64,000 nt of DNA from Sipunculus nudus (taxonomy: Eukaryota; Annelida; Sipuncula; Golfingiida; Sipunculidae), in the NCBI GenBank assembly GCA_026874595.1, contig CM049316.1, positions 13,628,839-13,692,838 of the forward strand, given 5' to 3'. A program made the position numbers and the translations under genes. Shown here one piece after another: positions 12,376 to 25,351 of the stretch (the stretch's first letter is position 1; every line of letters starts with the position of its first letter). The notes under the pieces are model-generated. The model made no database searches. It had not been told where the DNA came from and saw nothing but the letters and a program-made list of their open reading frames with translations.

Positions 12376-15180
12376 TATATATATAAACAGTACATCGGCA
12401 TGTACCATTGTTAAAATGATATCCTGACTAAAGAAACGGAAGAGACAAAGTAATCCTTCATAAATATTTGATGCTATTAACCCTCCAGAGGTGCCTTGTA
12501 ATAACAGATGCCAGACGAGCCCGACAGGTACAAAAACACTGCTGTAAATTGTACTTTATGGTCTCTATTATGATGTGTATTTTTGGGACCTGCGGGCAGT
12601 GGACAGGTTTATACGAAAGGCAGGAGAGGTAACCGCGCCCTTAGAAAAAAATTACATATGTGAGACTTTCCGAACAGCAGATGTTGCTAAGTCCCCCCCC
12701 CCCCCCCCCCACGGTTATTTTTAAACACTATGCATGCGAAAATTGGTTCGACTTGTTGTACAAAAAAAATGGCCGGCTGCTGCATTTAATTAAATTAAGC
12801 AAGTATTTAATGTATATTTTAAGTTATATAAAATATAAATCTAAAAAGGCATCTGCAAGGTTAAATCCAATTATATTAAGGCATCAAAAATGATGTAGAA
12901 AATTTAGATTTATTTAAAATAATTTTATCGTATGATTTTATCGGGATTTAAAGATAAGGAAATGTCCATTGCCCTGTGTTATAATGATGCTTCTGCATGT
13001 TATCACAATTAACAGAGTAGGTATCCTTAACAATAAACCAACGGATCTTAATAAATGCCTTTAACAAACAAAATATTTTTAGATATTACAGCGACTATAC
13101 AATAAATTATAAGCTTACACATTCCCTGATGTTACCCATGCGAATATCTGGGTACCCCTCTACCCCCTGCCATTATAGGCATATATAATTGCCATGCATA
13201 TACCACGATCCAAAGGTGTCATGACAGTATATTATTTTCCTTTATCCTTTCAAGCCTTTGTCAATAAAAGCCGAAGATATATGGAAACTCTCCTATATAT
13301 AGAACAGGGCAAAATTGTGTGTGTACTCCATAGGTATAGTTAAATATACTGCAAGTGAAAGCCGTGCATGACCAAATTTCAGAAAAAAATAACATAGTAA
13401 ATCAATATATATATAGATTTGAAAATGGTGTTGATGGATATTTTCTTTGTATACTAAGTAAATACATAATGTTACATGATATACTCGTGGGCCCTAGGTG
13501 AACCTTATAAATACAAACCACAGTCTATTTTATTATATACATTCCTTAAATCTTTATCAACACTAATGAAATCTCTTTACACATGTACGACAGCTGAACA
13601 TAAGATAACTATCTTTCACATGCATGGTATAAATTTCCCATGCAGAAAATGCTATACATATATAGGGATTGACAAGTGCTTTAAATTGTTTTCCATACTT
13701 AATACTGTAAAAATGATATCCTATGCATTAAATAAACTGAATGGAAAAATACCTGGACTTGAAATAGAAAAAAAAGAAGAAATAAACCCTGTTTAATATC
13801 AATATAAAAATGGGTATTGAATCTTGATATAGACAATCATATAATTTAGTTAACTGAAATAATAAAAAATGTTTCAAAATAATGTAATAATAAAAGGATT
13901 ATCTGTCTTTAAAATGTCAAGTGATGACACAATCCCCTATATACATCAGATGATATCATGATTTCAATCTTATGATTGAACTATATGTACATGGATAAAG
14001 ATTATTTCCCTAAATGTTTAATAAAGAAGTGTTATAACCATAAATAATTTTTCTATATAACAGATGGAAAAACTGCTTTTGAAAAAAAGTAAACCCATAA
14101 GCAGGTGCAGTAAAAAGACAGAGGATTTTACAAATATATTTTAAATATAATAATACATCTATATCTCGTTATGATTTATGTGATAACAAAATATTACATG
14201 TGTAATATCTCAGGCTATAAGAATATCTATAAACACCGTTTCATAAGGATTCATTCATACATGCATAATTTTCGTATGTATAAAGACAGCAAATTTGAAT
14301 GAAACCACGAAGATATGGGATAAGTTCGTTATCAGGAAATCCTGTGTGGTGGCAACGCCGAAAGGCAGACATTCTGGGGTGCATGCAACCGTCCGTGCAA
14401 GCATGCAAACGGTTTCCTTGACTCACAACAGATATGCATGAATGCCCCCCCCCCCTTCACTGTATAACACTATATGAAAATGCACCCATAGACAAAAATA
14501 TGTAAATATATCTACTGAATCAACAGAGCTAGGATTAAGTACAGGGTCGTTCTGCATTTTGTCAAATCATCATTTATAATATTAATGGTAGCTTATATCG
14601 ATGTTCTGGAGGCAACGGGTTACCGACATTAATTATCTGCTGATACATTCCATATCAGTGCCGAAAATATAAAATTCAGAAAAAAATAGGATTCTATTCA
14701 TTTGAGAAAAATAAAGATTGTTATCGATAAATGAATTGAAGAACAAACCTTGGAAAATAAAGCACAAAGGACTGTACCAGCATTTTGTCAGCCATGCGAT
14801 GACGCCGAGGAAGGAACGCAGCCAATAGCGTGATCCGTAATCAGCTCACATGACATCACCCCAAAAGAGGTTGTATACATTAAAAGATTACTGCGCAATG
14901 AACCGCGACCACTGAAGTCTTCATACGCCATACCAAATATAGATCCTAATTTGAATTTCTATATGAAAAGAGTAGTATTTGTAACACCCTTGCAAATATC
15001 AGAACTATCAATAGGAATAGCATTAGGTTTTCCAGCGGGATGAGCATTTGCATAACAAATTAGAACTTACCATTGGTTGCTCAGGAAGTTAATTTGATGT
15101 CTCGCCGGATGATCAAAAGATGAGCCCAAAATGGATTGTTACATAATGATGATAGATAAAAACTCTCAACCTCGGGACTG
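11002..15180. other. Non-coding stretch, or an intron of the candidate + strand unit
   Basis: AT array at 12.3 kb, C runs at 12693 and 14445, no recognisable exon. The 106-codon frame at 13476-13796 has AT-driven composition and no family features. Confidence 0.45.
12693..12710 (+). repeat. C18 homopolymer
   Basis: Uninterrupted C run between AT-rich flanks. Confidence 0.9.
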
Positions 15181-15357
15181 CAAGTTAATCATGTCGCCTT
15201 TTAGGCCACAGTGACCGGAGTCCCGGTCTGGAAGAGCTGGCCGCCCCGTGACCAAGCGAGCGTGCAGTCCCGCTGCATGACAAGTCTGGTCGCGGTCTGA
15301 GCACCGACGCGCCTCCTGCACACGAAATACGGCAGGCGGAAACGGGTAAACAAATCG

Positions 15358-15371
15358 GTTGCCCTGGTAAC
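15358..15371. promoter_or_regulatory. X-box (RFX-family binding site)
   Basis: GTTGCCCTGGTAAC fits the X-box pattern GTNRCC(N)nRGYAAC exactly. It lies in a GC-rich islet (about 15.19-15.8 kb) about 330 bases before a candidate exon. X-boxes mark promoters of ciliary genes in animals (established). Confidence 0.5.
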
Positions 15372-15700
15372 GTGGCCATGTACCCCTAGCGCTTGTATTG
15401 AAACATGATTTATTTTGCAATAGGACCGACACACGCATATTGTTGCAGTAGGTTCACTCCATCTATCAAAATCAACAATGTAGCCAAATGCAGGTTTTAT
15501 GAGCAAGTTGGCCGTCATTAGCTGCAAAGCGCTTTTCGCATGGCTGACTGTGTGCACGCGTGACTGCACGCCGCATAAGTTACCGTTGGGGGAAACTATC
15601 CACACTTGAATGTGGTTTAAATTGCCCAGGCAGTACAGGTAGCGGGTAAGGGATATCTACGATTCGTATTCGACCTAAAGCGGACCTTTCGGTTTTACAG

Positions 15701-15798
15701 TCGGCGTCTGGACAACCCCGACGTGACCTCGCAGGAAAGGTCGGCCGGGCGGAACCCGGGGCCTCCGTGTGTGAAGGCGAAACAAGTTTGGGCCAGAG
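15701..15798 (+). CDS. Candidate internal exon (unrecognised)
   Basis: Acceptor ttcggttttacag, weaker donor ccagag/gtagtt. One frame is open throughout: RRLDNPDVTSQERSAGRN and PGPPCVKAKQVWAR. Very GC-rich. Phases do not join directly to the exon at 10.9 kb. Confidence 0.3.
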
Positions 15799-18124
15799 GT
15801 AGTTGATAGTCTGTTTACGTGACGCGAAGCACTTAAATAATTCAGACTCAGTGCGGGAATCTGGCGGCCTGCCACGCCCACTAAAACTTGCTGAAATATC
15901 AATATTAACTCAAACCCCATCTGCTTCACGCGGAACTGGGATAACAGTGACACTAAAAGTGAAAATGCCACTGCTTAAAAAAGAAAACTAGTGTTTTATT
16001 ATTTTTTTCCGTATGATTCCAGTCATAACATCCTTGATGTCCATCCAGGAGTGCTGTGTAAGTGTAGGTAAATATATAAATCCAATTTAAAACCGGCTCC
16101 TCTGTGTACTTTCATTGGTTCCCCTTGCTTTAAAATTTAAAATGTTTCTTGATGTAAAAGTATGCTTGAAGATGCATGGGTAAGTTATTCGTTCGTCTAG
16201 CTATATTCCTTTTAGGTATAAATAGTTTAGTATTTCCATCGAATCCACAGTTAAATAAATATTAATTAAAGAATTAACCAAAGGATTTTCGTATTTTCGT
16301 TCCAAAAATAAAATTGACATATATTTTAATATAAGTAGATTTTTAGTTCGAATATAATTAAAAAGAATAGAAGGTTGTTGGTATATTTTCTGAGAAGGAT
16401 TCTTTGTTATATTACTAGATCACCCCAGTCAATTATGGTGTTGCTCCCTTTTTTTTATAAAGAAATAGTTATAAGACAACAAAAAGAAAAGAATGGCTAA
16501 AAATACTTAGTTGTACTTAATAAAGACTACACATGTATAATTATTCCTATACCTTGACGCTAAGCGTTATGGAAGGAATACGACATCGCGCAAATAATGG
16601 CAATATGCCAATCACACTCCCAAGACGAGGCCCTTTGTCTCTCTCTCAATATATATATATATTTATCAGTGATTTAATCTGCACAGTCTCTATATCTATA
16701 TAGGTAGTAATTTTTTACGTTAAAGTATTTAGTATAGTTTTCGGAGTGTCTGGTGTATATATACATGCATTAGGAATGTAAACTGAGTGACAAACGGCTT
16801 AATTTGAAAAATAAATTACATATACATTTATCGTAAACATAATTGCCCTTATTCGTCGCTTCTTGTACTTCATGCAGAAATATTCCCAGCTGCCTGACCT
16901 GCATGGTTGTAGAAAAAAACCTTGAATTTTGCCTCAGCTGTCTTTTTAAATAACCTCCATTTTAGAAACGTTTATAACCTGACGTTGTTCTAGAAAATCT
17001 TTGGTCATTTAATGTAATGGATGAACATATGAAAGAGAAGGAAACATCCAGCTGGTAGTAAACAAAATGTTGATGGAATCACAAATTTGAATATATTTTA
17101 GCTTGAATACAATCAAAAGTGTCTTTGTGGGATATATAATTAGAGGTATAGTTATGGAGATATTGCTATAAATAAAGGTGATAAAATATAAATAGACATG
17201 ACACCACGTCATGGTAATAGTTCAAACAATTGAATGGGTTTTAAATGAAAGTGGGTGCTTACTGGTCATAGCATATACGGCTTTTTTTATATCGACAATT
17301 GATGATTTAATTGTAGTCACTAAAATGTTTTGACCATTGCGAGTAATTTCACCTTGAAATGATATAATCAAGTCCCATGCACATCGTTTATATAACACAA
17401 AAGCAATTGTATATAAAATGTGCGGAAAAAATCAAAATACTGGGCGTGCTTATGAGACAAGCGTGAGGAAGGAACTGTATCAAATGGTTTTTAATGAGAT
17501 GAACAACCATTTGCCAGGACACTAAAAAAAAAAATGAAATAATAAAACACGCAACAACATTAATTTCAAAACATTGAGTTTATGGTTCGCAGGTGAGTGG
17601 GTTATGAGGCTTTCAACACCCCCTCTTACAAACTTGAAACTATTCATTATTTTTCTTCAAATTTCCAGACGGAGTAAAATATAATATTTTTATTTACAGA
17701 ACAAAATTATGAGTATATTACATATAACTGTGTTATGAAGATTTTCTATTTTAAAGCATTTATTGCATTTTCATTGTACAGTCCCCAGCAACTAGGGAAT
17801 CGAGGTGAAATCACCAAAAGGGCGCATTATTTGTACAGAAAAACTTACCTGGATTTACTTTTGAATGAGCTGAATTTGATAAAATATTAAACAGTTACAA
17901 TATGGAATATATGAACATAAGAGAGAAAAATCATTTAGGTGGACATAAGTTTTTATAATATAATATAATACTGTACATGCCGACCGAAATGACACACAAG
18001 GATCGTGGTTACTTTTGATGTCAGCTGCGTTCATGCAGTGATGAATGTCCGAGTTTTAAAATGGAATTATGTATTTAACCTCCCTGGACTTAGATATTGC
18101 ACATTAACAGTACAGACGGTAGTA

Positions 18125-18142
18125 TACTGGTGTACACCAGTA
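18125..18142. repeat. 18-base perfect palindrome
   Basis: TACTGGTGTACACCAGTA, fully self-complementary. Confidence 0.9.
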
Positions 18143-19344
18143 CATGCGGGTGCAGTAAGGACGCCTCAACTGTATACGATACACGCGACGATCAGTAACC
18201 GGTCGAAGAAAGAAAGTTTAATTAGCCGGAATTTAGCCCCATCATACTGAACCGTGGAGACCCTGCATGGTTTCTTTAGAGTGGGTAAATTCTAAAACAG
18301 AACATGTCAAAACGTGGGCGTCCCCGCCCATTTTGCGGCCGATGCGAGATGTCAATTTTCAAGTTTTGTTGAAAGGACCTATTCAGATATAACGACTATA
18401 TTAGTTAAAGATAATTTCTTGGAACTTCATAAAAAATAAGTATAAAAGCGCCGACACCGCATTTCACATGCTGTCCCTTTTGTTTATATGTCTACGTATT
18501 AAAACAAGTGGGGAGCCCGACACTACGGCCGCCGGTCTTTACCCAAACACACTTAAAAAGACATCCAGGGGATAAATCAGAAGAACCAATGTGTTAGCGA
18601 ATGACAAGAGATTCTTCATATATTTTCACCACCATGAACTAGTGACCTTTCCCGGACATGTGCACTCAATCATTTCCTTTTTCCATTTTTGTTTGTTTGT
18701 CAACTTGGGCACAGGCACCCTGTTGACTAACAGCTTGTAGATATTAAAGCTCATACCACCCTTACAGGGGCCTGACATTTCTTAGCAGAATTACTGAGGC
18801 ATTAATGCAGAATTACTAAGGCATTACTAATTCATTAATGTGTCCACAGGCTTTAAAAACATTTCTTTTTAGAAAACTGAAACTAGCGAAACAAAAACTT
18901 AGAAATTTTTCTGAACTTTCTTGTTCTGTTTGCATTTTGATTTGCTCTGTCTATACCCATTACAATGTTTATTGATGGTATAACCATTTGTGTCCAGAAA
19001 TAATTCTTTTATAATCTATCGATGTTTTAGCCAGTAGATCTATACATGTACTTCGTCTTGAGACAAAGGTAGATTGTGTTCCTCCTTGGTTCGTTGGTTT
19101 CTTTGTCTGTTAGCAACTTCTCGCGAAAAGCATAAACTAAACAGATTTTGAAGAATATTTCGGGAAGGTTAGACTATCACCCACAGATCAACCTATTAAA
19201 TTTGGGAGGCAAGCGGTAGCGTCATCGTATGATTTTTCCATTCAAAGTTTTCTTCACCATTGTGGCACAGGGCGATTTCTTTTTCATCAGGTTCAGGCCG
19301 CCCATTGATAGGAATTAGGACCAGTGCTTACTCTGCTATTCACC

Positions 19345-19421
19345 AGGAGGACCCGTGTTATTGTCAATAAGACGGGTCCTCCTTGTCAATACTTCATGTG
19401 CGTACTGGGTACGCACATGAA
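19345..19421. repeat. Two adjacent perfect hairpins
   Basis: First: AGGAGGACCCGT (19345-19356) with ACGGGTCCTCCT (19372-19383), and the interior TTATTG/CAATAA also pairs. Second: TTCATGTGCGTA (19393-19404) with TACGCACATGAA (19410-19421) around CTGGG. Confidence 0.85.
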
Positions 19422-19605
19422 AGTCTGATTCCGGCTGGGGATTATTTTCTCCCGACAAAACATTTTAGTTGTAATTTAAGAAAGTCTAAGTGTTAGAATG
19501 CTGGTGGATATATATCGGGATTTTTTTTTTATTTGAGTTCAAAATGGAGTAAATTTGAAACATTTTTGGCCATCTCCTCGCCCTCCCACTTCTTTTGCTA
19601 AACAG

Positions 19606-19679
19606 TTGGTGTTTGGGGACGGAATGGGGGCGCCACCATGCATCGCTCCCTGGCCTGTGTGTACCTGTATACGTCCCAG
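19606..19679 (+). CDS. Candidate internal exon with strong splice sites (unrecognised)
   Basis: Excellent pyrimidine tract before the acceptor (ctcccacttcttttgc...aacag) and a consensus donor CCCAG/gtaagt. 74 bases, all three frames open; frame 0 gives LVFGDGMGAPPCIAPWPVC. It contains a near-perfect initiation context GCCACCATGC. Coding status is undecided. Confidence 0.4.
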
Positions 19680-19921
19680 GTAAGTGATTGTCATATAAAC
19701 CGGATATAGGATGACACGCCACTTGGACATCTTGGGGCATTTTGGACTCCTTGTCGCCCGAAATTCTCCCTACGCCCCATTCCAACAATTTGTCTTGCTC
19801 CTGCATTCTTGCAATTATGCGTAAGTAGAAGTACAAGAAGGGATATTTTACATACTTATATTCACAGTGTCATAGTTTTAATCCTAAATTATATGTATCA
19901 TGGGCCTTGTTTCATGAGTGA

Positions 19922-19944
19922 GGGGGGGGGGGGGGGGGGGGGGG
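19922..19944 (+). repeat. G23 homopolymer
   Basis: Longest of about seventeen G or C runs of ten or more bases in the window; see the finding on these tracts. Confidence 0.9.
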
Positions 19945-20947
19945 CAGTCCAAAGGAGTACTGAGTTGACCGACAGAAATCTCCTTCTCAAATCATTTCTA
20001 GACATTTATCCACTATACTGCGAGAATATCACAATTCTCAATAAAATAAATATTTTTGGTAAACAAAATTATTTTTTGTAAGTTTTCATCACTTTAATTT
20101 CATATTTTGAATTTGATTGAAATCAAAACTAAGTTAATTAGTCAGGACCTGTGTTTCTGTCAGGCTGTCAATCAGAATTAATCTATGAAGCAAAAGGTAT
20201 AGCATTTTAAAAAGGTAAATACAATGTATATAAATAATTGGCTTTGTCCACCTAATTTAACAGTAGGTTAAATATAAATCTAAAACTAGGCAGCTGAACG
20301 CTGGTTGTAAATGATTTAAAAAAAATTATGTGCAACAATTTAAACATTAATATTTAATTTGAATAAATTACTTTTTTTCATTCCTCGTAGTTTATTGCCG
20401 TTCATTATGAAATCAGGACAGTTAACGTGAACACACGATTAGCATGCCCTCCCCCCCCCCCCCCAAAAAAAAAAAATAGAGATAAAGGATGGGCAGTGGC
20501 ATTATCCCAATGTTAAGATTTCAAGTTACCCCTGTCTCCGCTTTGTTTGAAAGGGTAATATGAAACAGTAGGGGGTAATCTTTAATCGATTTCAAGTTAT
20601 AGGGGATAGTCCTGCCCCCCCCCCCCCGGTAATCTGAAGCGGGGTATTATCTGAAATTGCTACAATGGAGCCCAGCCATACACTGAACGTTATACTGTTG
20701 AATTATCTCATCAGCTTTATTCAGTCTCGCGTGATTTGACGTGATCAATGTCTTTGATGTGCAGCCAGAAGTCAATACGATGAATATTTAATGAGTACCC
20801 ACTGGCTGTAAAAAACTTTTAAGTCTCCGATCCTGGACGTGTACACGGCCACGGCATACTTTGAAAATATTTATAGAGTTATGCACGCATGCGCAACTTA
20901 TGTTTTACGTCCAGTTTGTACAATTGCAAATGATAATGAAAATACAC

Positions 20948-20983
<36 letters not shown>

Positions 20984-21765
20984 TATATATATATATATAC
21001 ATGTCCGAAACTTCAATGTAAACTTAAGGAAAGTCAGGTTATATTACTAATACCCGTCCAACCTTTTTCAAATTGGGGTGGGGGGGGGGATTGTAATGAA
21101 ATGCTCATATCAAAGAAACAGTCCGTTTTAAACTGGCGGCACTAACGTCATTTGTCACATGCTCACAAGAATACTGCTAGTTGTATGATGCCATATAAAC
21201 AATATATTTAAAAAGTATAAAATAACAAGTTTAAGAAAAATGTTCTCTCAGGGAGACATTCGACGGCTGATATAGAAAAAGGTCTGGGATGTAGCAAAAA
21301 TTAAAAAATAGGATTTAATTATCAATTTCCCTGCCACAGTGTGGTTTAAGACCTAAACCATTATCTTTTTAATCATATTTTTTATATAATTTCTTAAGTG
21401 TTCAGATGTTAAAAATCGATAATAATGATCAAATTGTGATAATTATGTTTTTATTTATATTGAAGTCATATTGCATGAATATTCTTATTAATTTTAATAA
21501 ATAGACAAATCAAATAAAGAAACCGTTTTAAACTAAAGCAGGTAAGAAACACTGTTATAATGATCAGAAATGATACACCAGAGGTGCAAATATGACACAA
21601 AACCTGAGAAATCCTGCTCTGTATGTAAACATCTGGATAAGACACGTTGTATGAAGTAGTATGTAGTATGTCTATACGAATAATGCAATGTAGGCCTTCT
21701 TTTGTTGTATAAGCAGTACACATGCACTGTATAAGTAAAAAAAAAAAAACAAACACAATGCTTAC

Positions 21766-21930
21766 CTGGAAGTAGATTTCATGAAGGCCTCGGAGGTTGA
21801 AGATTTGCCGATCATGAGATCCGCGGCTACCTGCAGCGCTGGATATTTCTTCGGTTTGCAGGACGAGTTGAGATGGCTGCGAGGGGCGCCCTTGGGCCTG
21901 TAACCCCGACCCACCCAAGGCTAACGGCTT
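21766..21930 (-). CDS. Candidate minus-strand exon (unrecognised)
   Basis: Good donor ttccag/gtaagc. The frame is open for about 55 codons with Gln/Ser-rich content (QGRPSQPSQLVLQTEE, NLRGLHEIYFQ). No in-frame ATG and no strong acceptor, so its 5' border is uncertain. Confidence 0.25.
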
Positions 21931-24017
21931 CTGATTTCAGCCCACGCCTGGTTTACTTGCCTTATTGCACTAAGTTATTCTCCCCACCGCTATGCACCAA
22001 GACACACATATGTTTGTAATAGACATATATATTGCGCTGTGTCATACACCGCGCACTGGATGCGCTATCTTTAGAGGCAAATGACATATAGTCTCGCTTG
22101 GGCAGGCATCTGCGTTTTGATGCATGTACTATGATTGCGGCAAAACTATCCACCATGCACGGTCTCTACCACAGAAGAATTTTTAAACAGTATACACGTA
22201 GTCTATTAATAAACATTTATTGTACATACGACATTGATTGCATCTAGCAAATTCGCAACTTTTTAAATACATATATATCTTCCTTCCTGTCTCTTTTGTA
22301 AGCGTATTGCGGTGATGGATGCTTAGTTGGTACAAAATTTTGTCTGGCTGTTAACTGCTTACAGTCTGAATTGGAAACATCTCTGTCTTACAAACGCTAA
22401 GTCTTACCTGTTGTAAGGTCCATTCATGTAATTATAAATCAAGATAAAGGGTTACCACCAAGAATAAAAAAATAAAAGGCAAAAAAAAGACACGTTCAGG
22501 AAATGAAACAGGAAAAATTAGGAAAGGTTGAGAACCAAAAAGGGAGACGATTGAAGAATCACACATATACATGAGGTCCGAGGAGGAAAAAAATGTGTGT
22601 ATTTCATACATGGAAGCATTTTATTTGAACATGCATTGGTCATGGTCGTGAAAAAAATACTGAAAGGGTTTGAAATTCTATCGGAATAGATTAAGATTTA
22701 TAAAGGTAGATATTAAATTTTTATTACTAGTGGTAGATTCACCATCTCAACTGGTAGGGATCTAAAATTCTGCCACTACACAGAGATAAGAATTTTTATT
22801 TCTACATTGCAGTTTACTGCAAATCATAGCAAACGTCCCTAATAATCAGACCATGAATTTAAAATTCTTTCACTTTCAAATAGATATACTATACTGACAA
22901 GGTAATAACTGGTAATATCACATTTAATTTTTTTATTGTTATTTGAGAGATAATGTGTTTATAAAATAGACCATTCATTTCCAAAAAAGAGACATTTTTT
23001 TCTTCTGTATGATTGATAAAATCATTGGCACGTTAGTCCATTCGTTTGCAAAAAATATCTGTATTTGGTAATTCACAAATAATATCTTAACAAGATGCAT
23101 GGTCCATTTATTGACAGAATTACTTTATTTGAATCAAATGTCATATCAGTATCAGATCTGAAATTCTGATTTAGGATTTTCTTCCCCTCTGAAAGTGGTG
23201 TTGAGGTCCTTTGGCAGGATGTGCAATTCCATACAATTAAAAAAAAAAAAAATTGACATTTCCATCTTTGCAATTCTTCCAATAGAACTGAAAATTAAAT
23301 TAATCTCATATCTTCAGTTTTCTTCCCACACTGCTGGCAAGATTAGTAATGTTACCGGTAGACATTTTGATTTTTAACAATAGTGATTTGAAATCCTAAC
23401 AGAAATTAACTTAAGAATTAACATTTTAGTCATCACTGGTAAGAAATTTCAGATCATACCAGATTCTGATTTCTATCATATAACATTTATATTTTAGATA
23501 AGCATCGTGCGCAAAGTACATTTATCCCCATATGAACTCAAGTATTCCGTGTGTATTGGAAGTGTTATTGCACGAAAATATAGCAAATGCTTTTACTTTA
23601 CGCTCTCACGCAATGGAGGACCATTTATCCAGGCAAGAAAAAAAAAAAGGGGGGGGGGGGGGGATATTGAAAACATAACCTAGCATACTTATAATTTCTT
23701 TTTGTGCAACTTTGCGCATATTAAGTCTGTTTTGAAAAAAACACTCGTTGCAGACAGTTGCAGTATAAATATAATGAATGCATGGACGTTGATGATAGAT
23801 AGATATCAGTCACACAACTCTTAGATTTCAAAAACAAAAGTAATATAATAATCTGCTTTTCTATAAAACTTTCACTTCAAGGTAAATATATATATATATA
23901 TATATGTATGTATATATATATACATATAGAAGGTAGTGTTACCCTCCGATGTAAAGTGCTCTATGGCCTACAGACTAGGCCAGAGCGGTATAACTCTGGA
24001 GAAAAACAACACTATAA

Positions 24018-24065
24018 ATTCACAACAGTCTGTTTCACGGGATGCGACCCGATCATCAGGTGAAT
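24018..24065 (-). ncRNA. Type I hammerhead ribozyme
   Basis: All conserved parts are present on the minus strand. Stem I: AUUCAC (24065-24060) pairs with GUGAAU (24023-24018). Core CUGAUGA: 24059-24053, sharing C24059 with the start of the core. Stem II: CGGG (24051-24048) pairs with CCCG (24041-24038) around the hexaloop UCGCAU. GAA: 24036-24034. Stem III: ACA (24033-24031) pairs with UGU (24027-24025), with an optional G-C pair. The cleavage-site triplet is GUU, so cleavage would fall after U24024. The open ends lie in stem I, hence type I. One departure: the stem II pair next to the core is U-U instead of a purine-pyrimidine pair. Hammerheads with very short stem III are typical of Penelope-like elements and metazoan retrozymes (established). 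Confidence 0.8.
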
Positions 24066-24117
24066 ATGGTTTGAATAAAGCTAACGGCGTGCCGTTAGCT
24101 TTATTCTAACCATATTC
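24063..24117. repeat. 27-bp-arm inverted repeat abutting the hammerhead
   Basis: Arms 24063-24089 and 24091-24117 around a central GT, with one mismatched pair (t/t side) in the arm. The distal end of one arm (gaatat at 24063-24067) overlaps the strand that forms ribozyme stem I, so the two structures compete. Confidence 0.8.
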
Positions 24118-25351
24118 TAACCACGATATATATTTAATTGCTCCAAAAGAGTAGACTCGGAGTGAGCTCTTTCTATCGAGTTTTTTTTATTCTTTTTTTT
24201 TAATTTCAAATTCTATTCAAATACAGTCGGTATTGTCAGCGTGTTATTGTTTTAAACAAGGTAGTTTTAAAAGTCTCTTTTTTGCTTAGTATAGGCCAAT
24301 AAAGTATGTATTGGGAGACATTAGGTCTGTTCATTTGTTGTTCCACGTCATTAAAATGAACTTCCAGCAATAATATAAAAACATTTCGGTTTACCATATG
24401 TCACAAGCCATGTCATATGACAGTATATATTATATTATAATAAATATATACATTATAATATATAATAAAATCTTCAATATTTAATATCATATTCTTTATT
24501 ATATATAATACTGTAATTTAATATAACTTTCAAGGAACCATAGTTACATCATTGCTTCTCGTCGTCTTCCTTTAATTAAAGGTAACTCAGTATGTGTTTA
24601 TAAATATACATATATTGTTTGTGATGGACCTAGTGTATTCTAAATAAATAAATGCACTTGTGCCTATATACCCTGTGGTAAAATCTGACTGTAATTGCAA
24701 TACGATGGCTTCGGTCCATCCATCTTGTAAATGTAGGCCTACCATTCACTAAGGTGCCCAATACAGGTGTTAAGCTGTGAGCATGTTGGCTGCCAATCAA
24801 GTGTCGTGCATATATTTGCAGATGGTCCGTTGCAAGCATGTCAAAAGCCAATTTGAATAAATTAGTCAGAATTAGTCAGTAGCTATCCATATATTATGTG
24901 AATGAGATTATTTCGGGCAAACCCACGATTATAAAATTCGAATTTTGCTTAAAAGTTTGTTTGTCTATCATTTATGCATCGTTAATTGCTTTAGCAGCAA
25001 ATAAAGTTTCACTTTGCAAATTGCCCCACGAGGTATTTTATTAACCGTTTATTTGTGGTAAAAATAACTTAGGACGAAACCACAATAATAAAATACGAAG
25101 TAAGCGTAAAACCAAACGTTTGTGTGTCTTTCATTTATGCATCGCTGCTCAGCAAAAATAAGAATAATGATTTACTTTGTAAATTGTCTTGTGAGTTATT
25201 ATATGTTATAGTATGGGTAAGAAATCACTTTTTATGTAACTATATACAGTAATGTAGTCAGTGTATGAGCAAAGGGCAACTCCGGGAGACTTCACCTTGC
25301 TGGTGTTTAATGGGGTGTGATGCTTGATGCGACTTATTTACCGTTATTCAG

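Larger units (their letters stand above)
23935..24120 (-). mobile_element. Relic carrying the hammerhead (Penelope-like or retrozyme type)
   Basis: A compact structured block. In ribozyme order: a 27-bp hairpin at 24117-24063, the hammerhead, a 20-base A/U linker, then two small overlapping hairpins, CCAGAG/CTCTGG (23980-23985 with 23994-23999) and GGCCTA/TAGGCC (23965-23970 with 23976-23981). Bounded on one side by an AT array at 23885-23930. No reverse transcriptase sequence is near, so this would be a solitary terminal piece or a non-autonomous copy. Confidence 0.5.

Noticed and set aside
15166-15605. Overlapping 90- and 134-codon minus frames in the GC-rich islet
   Set aside because: Length is explained by low stop frequency in GC-rich DNA; no motif or splice support.
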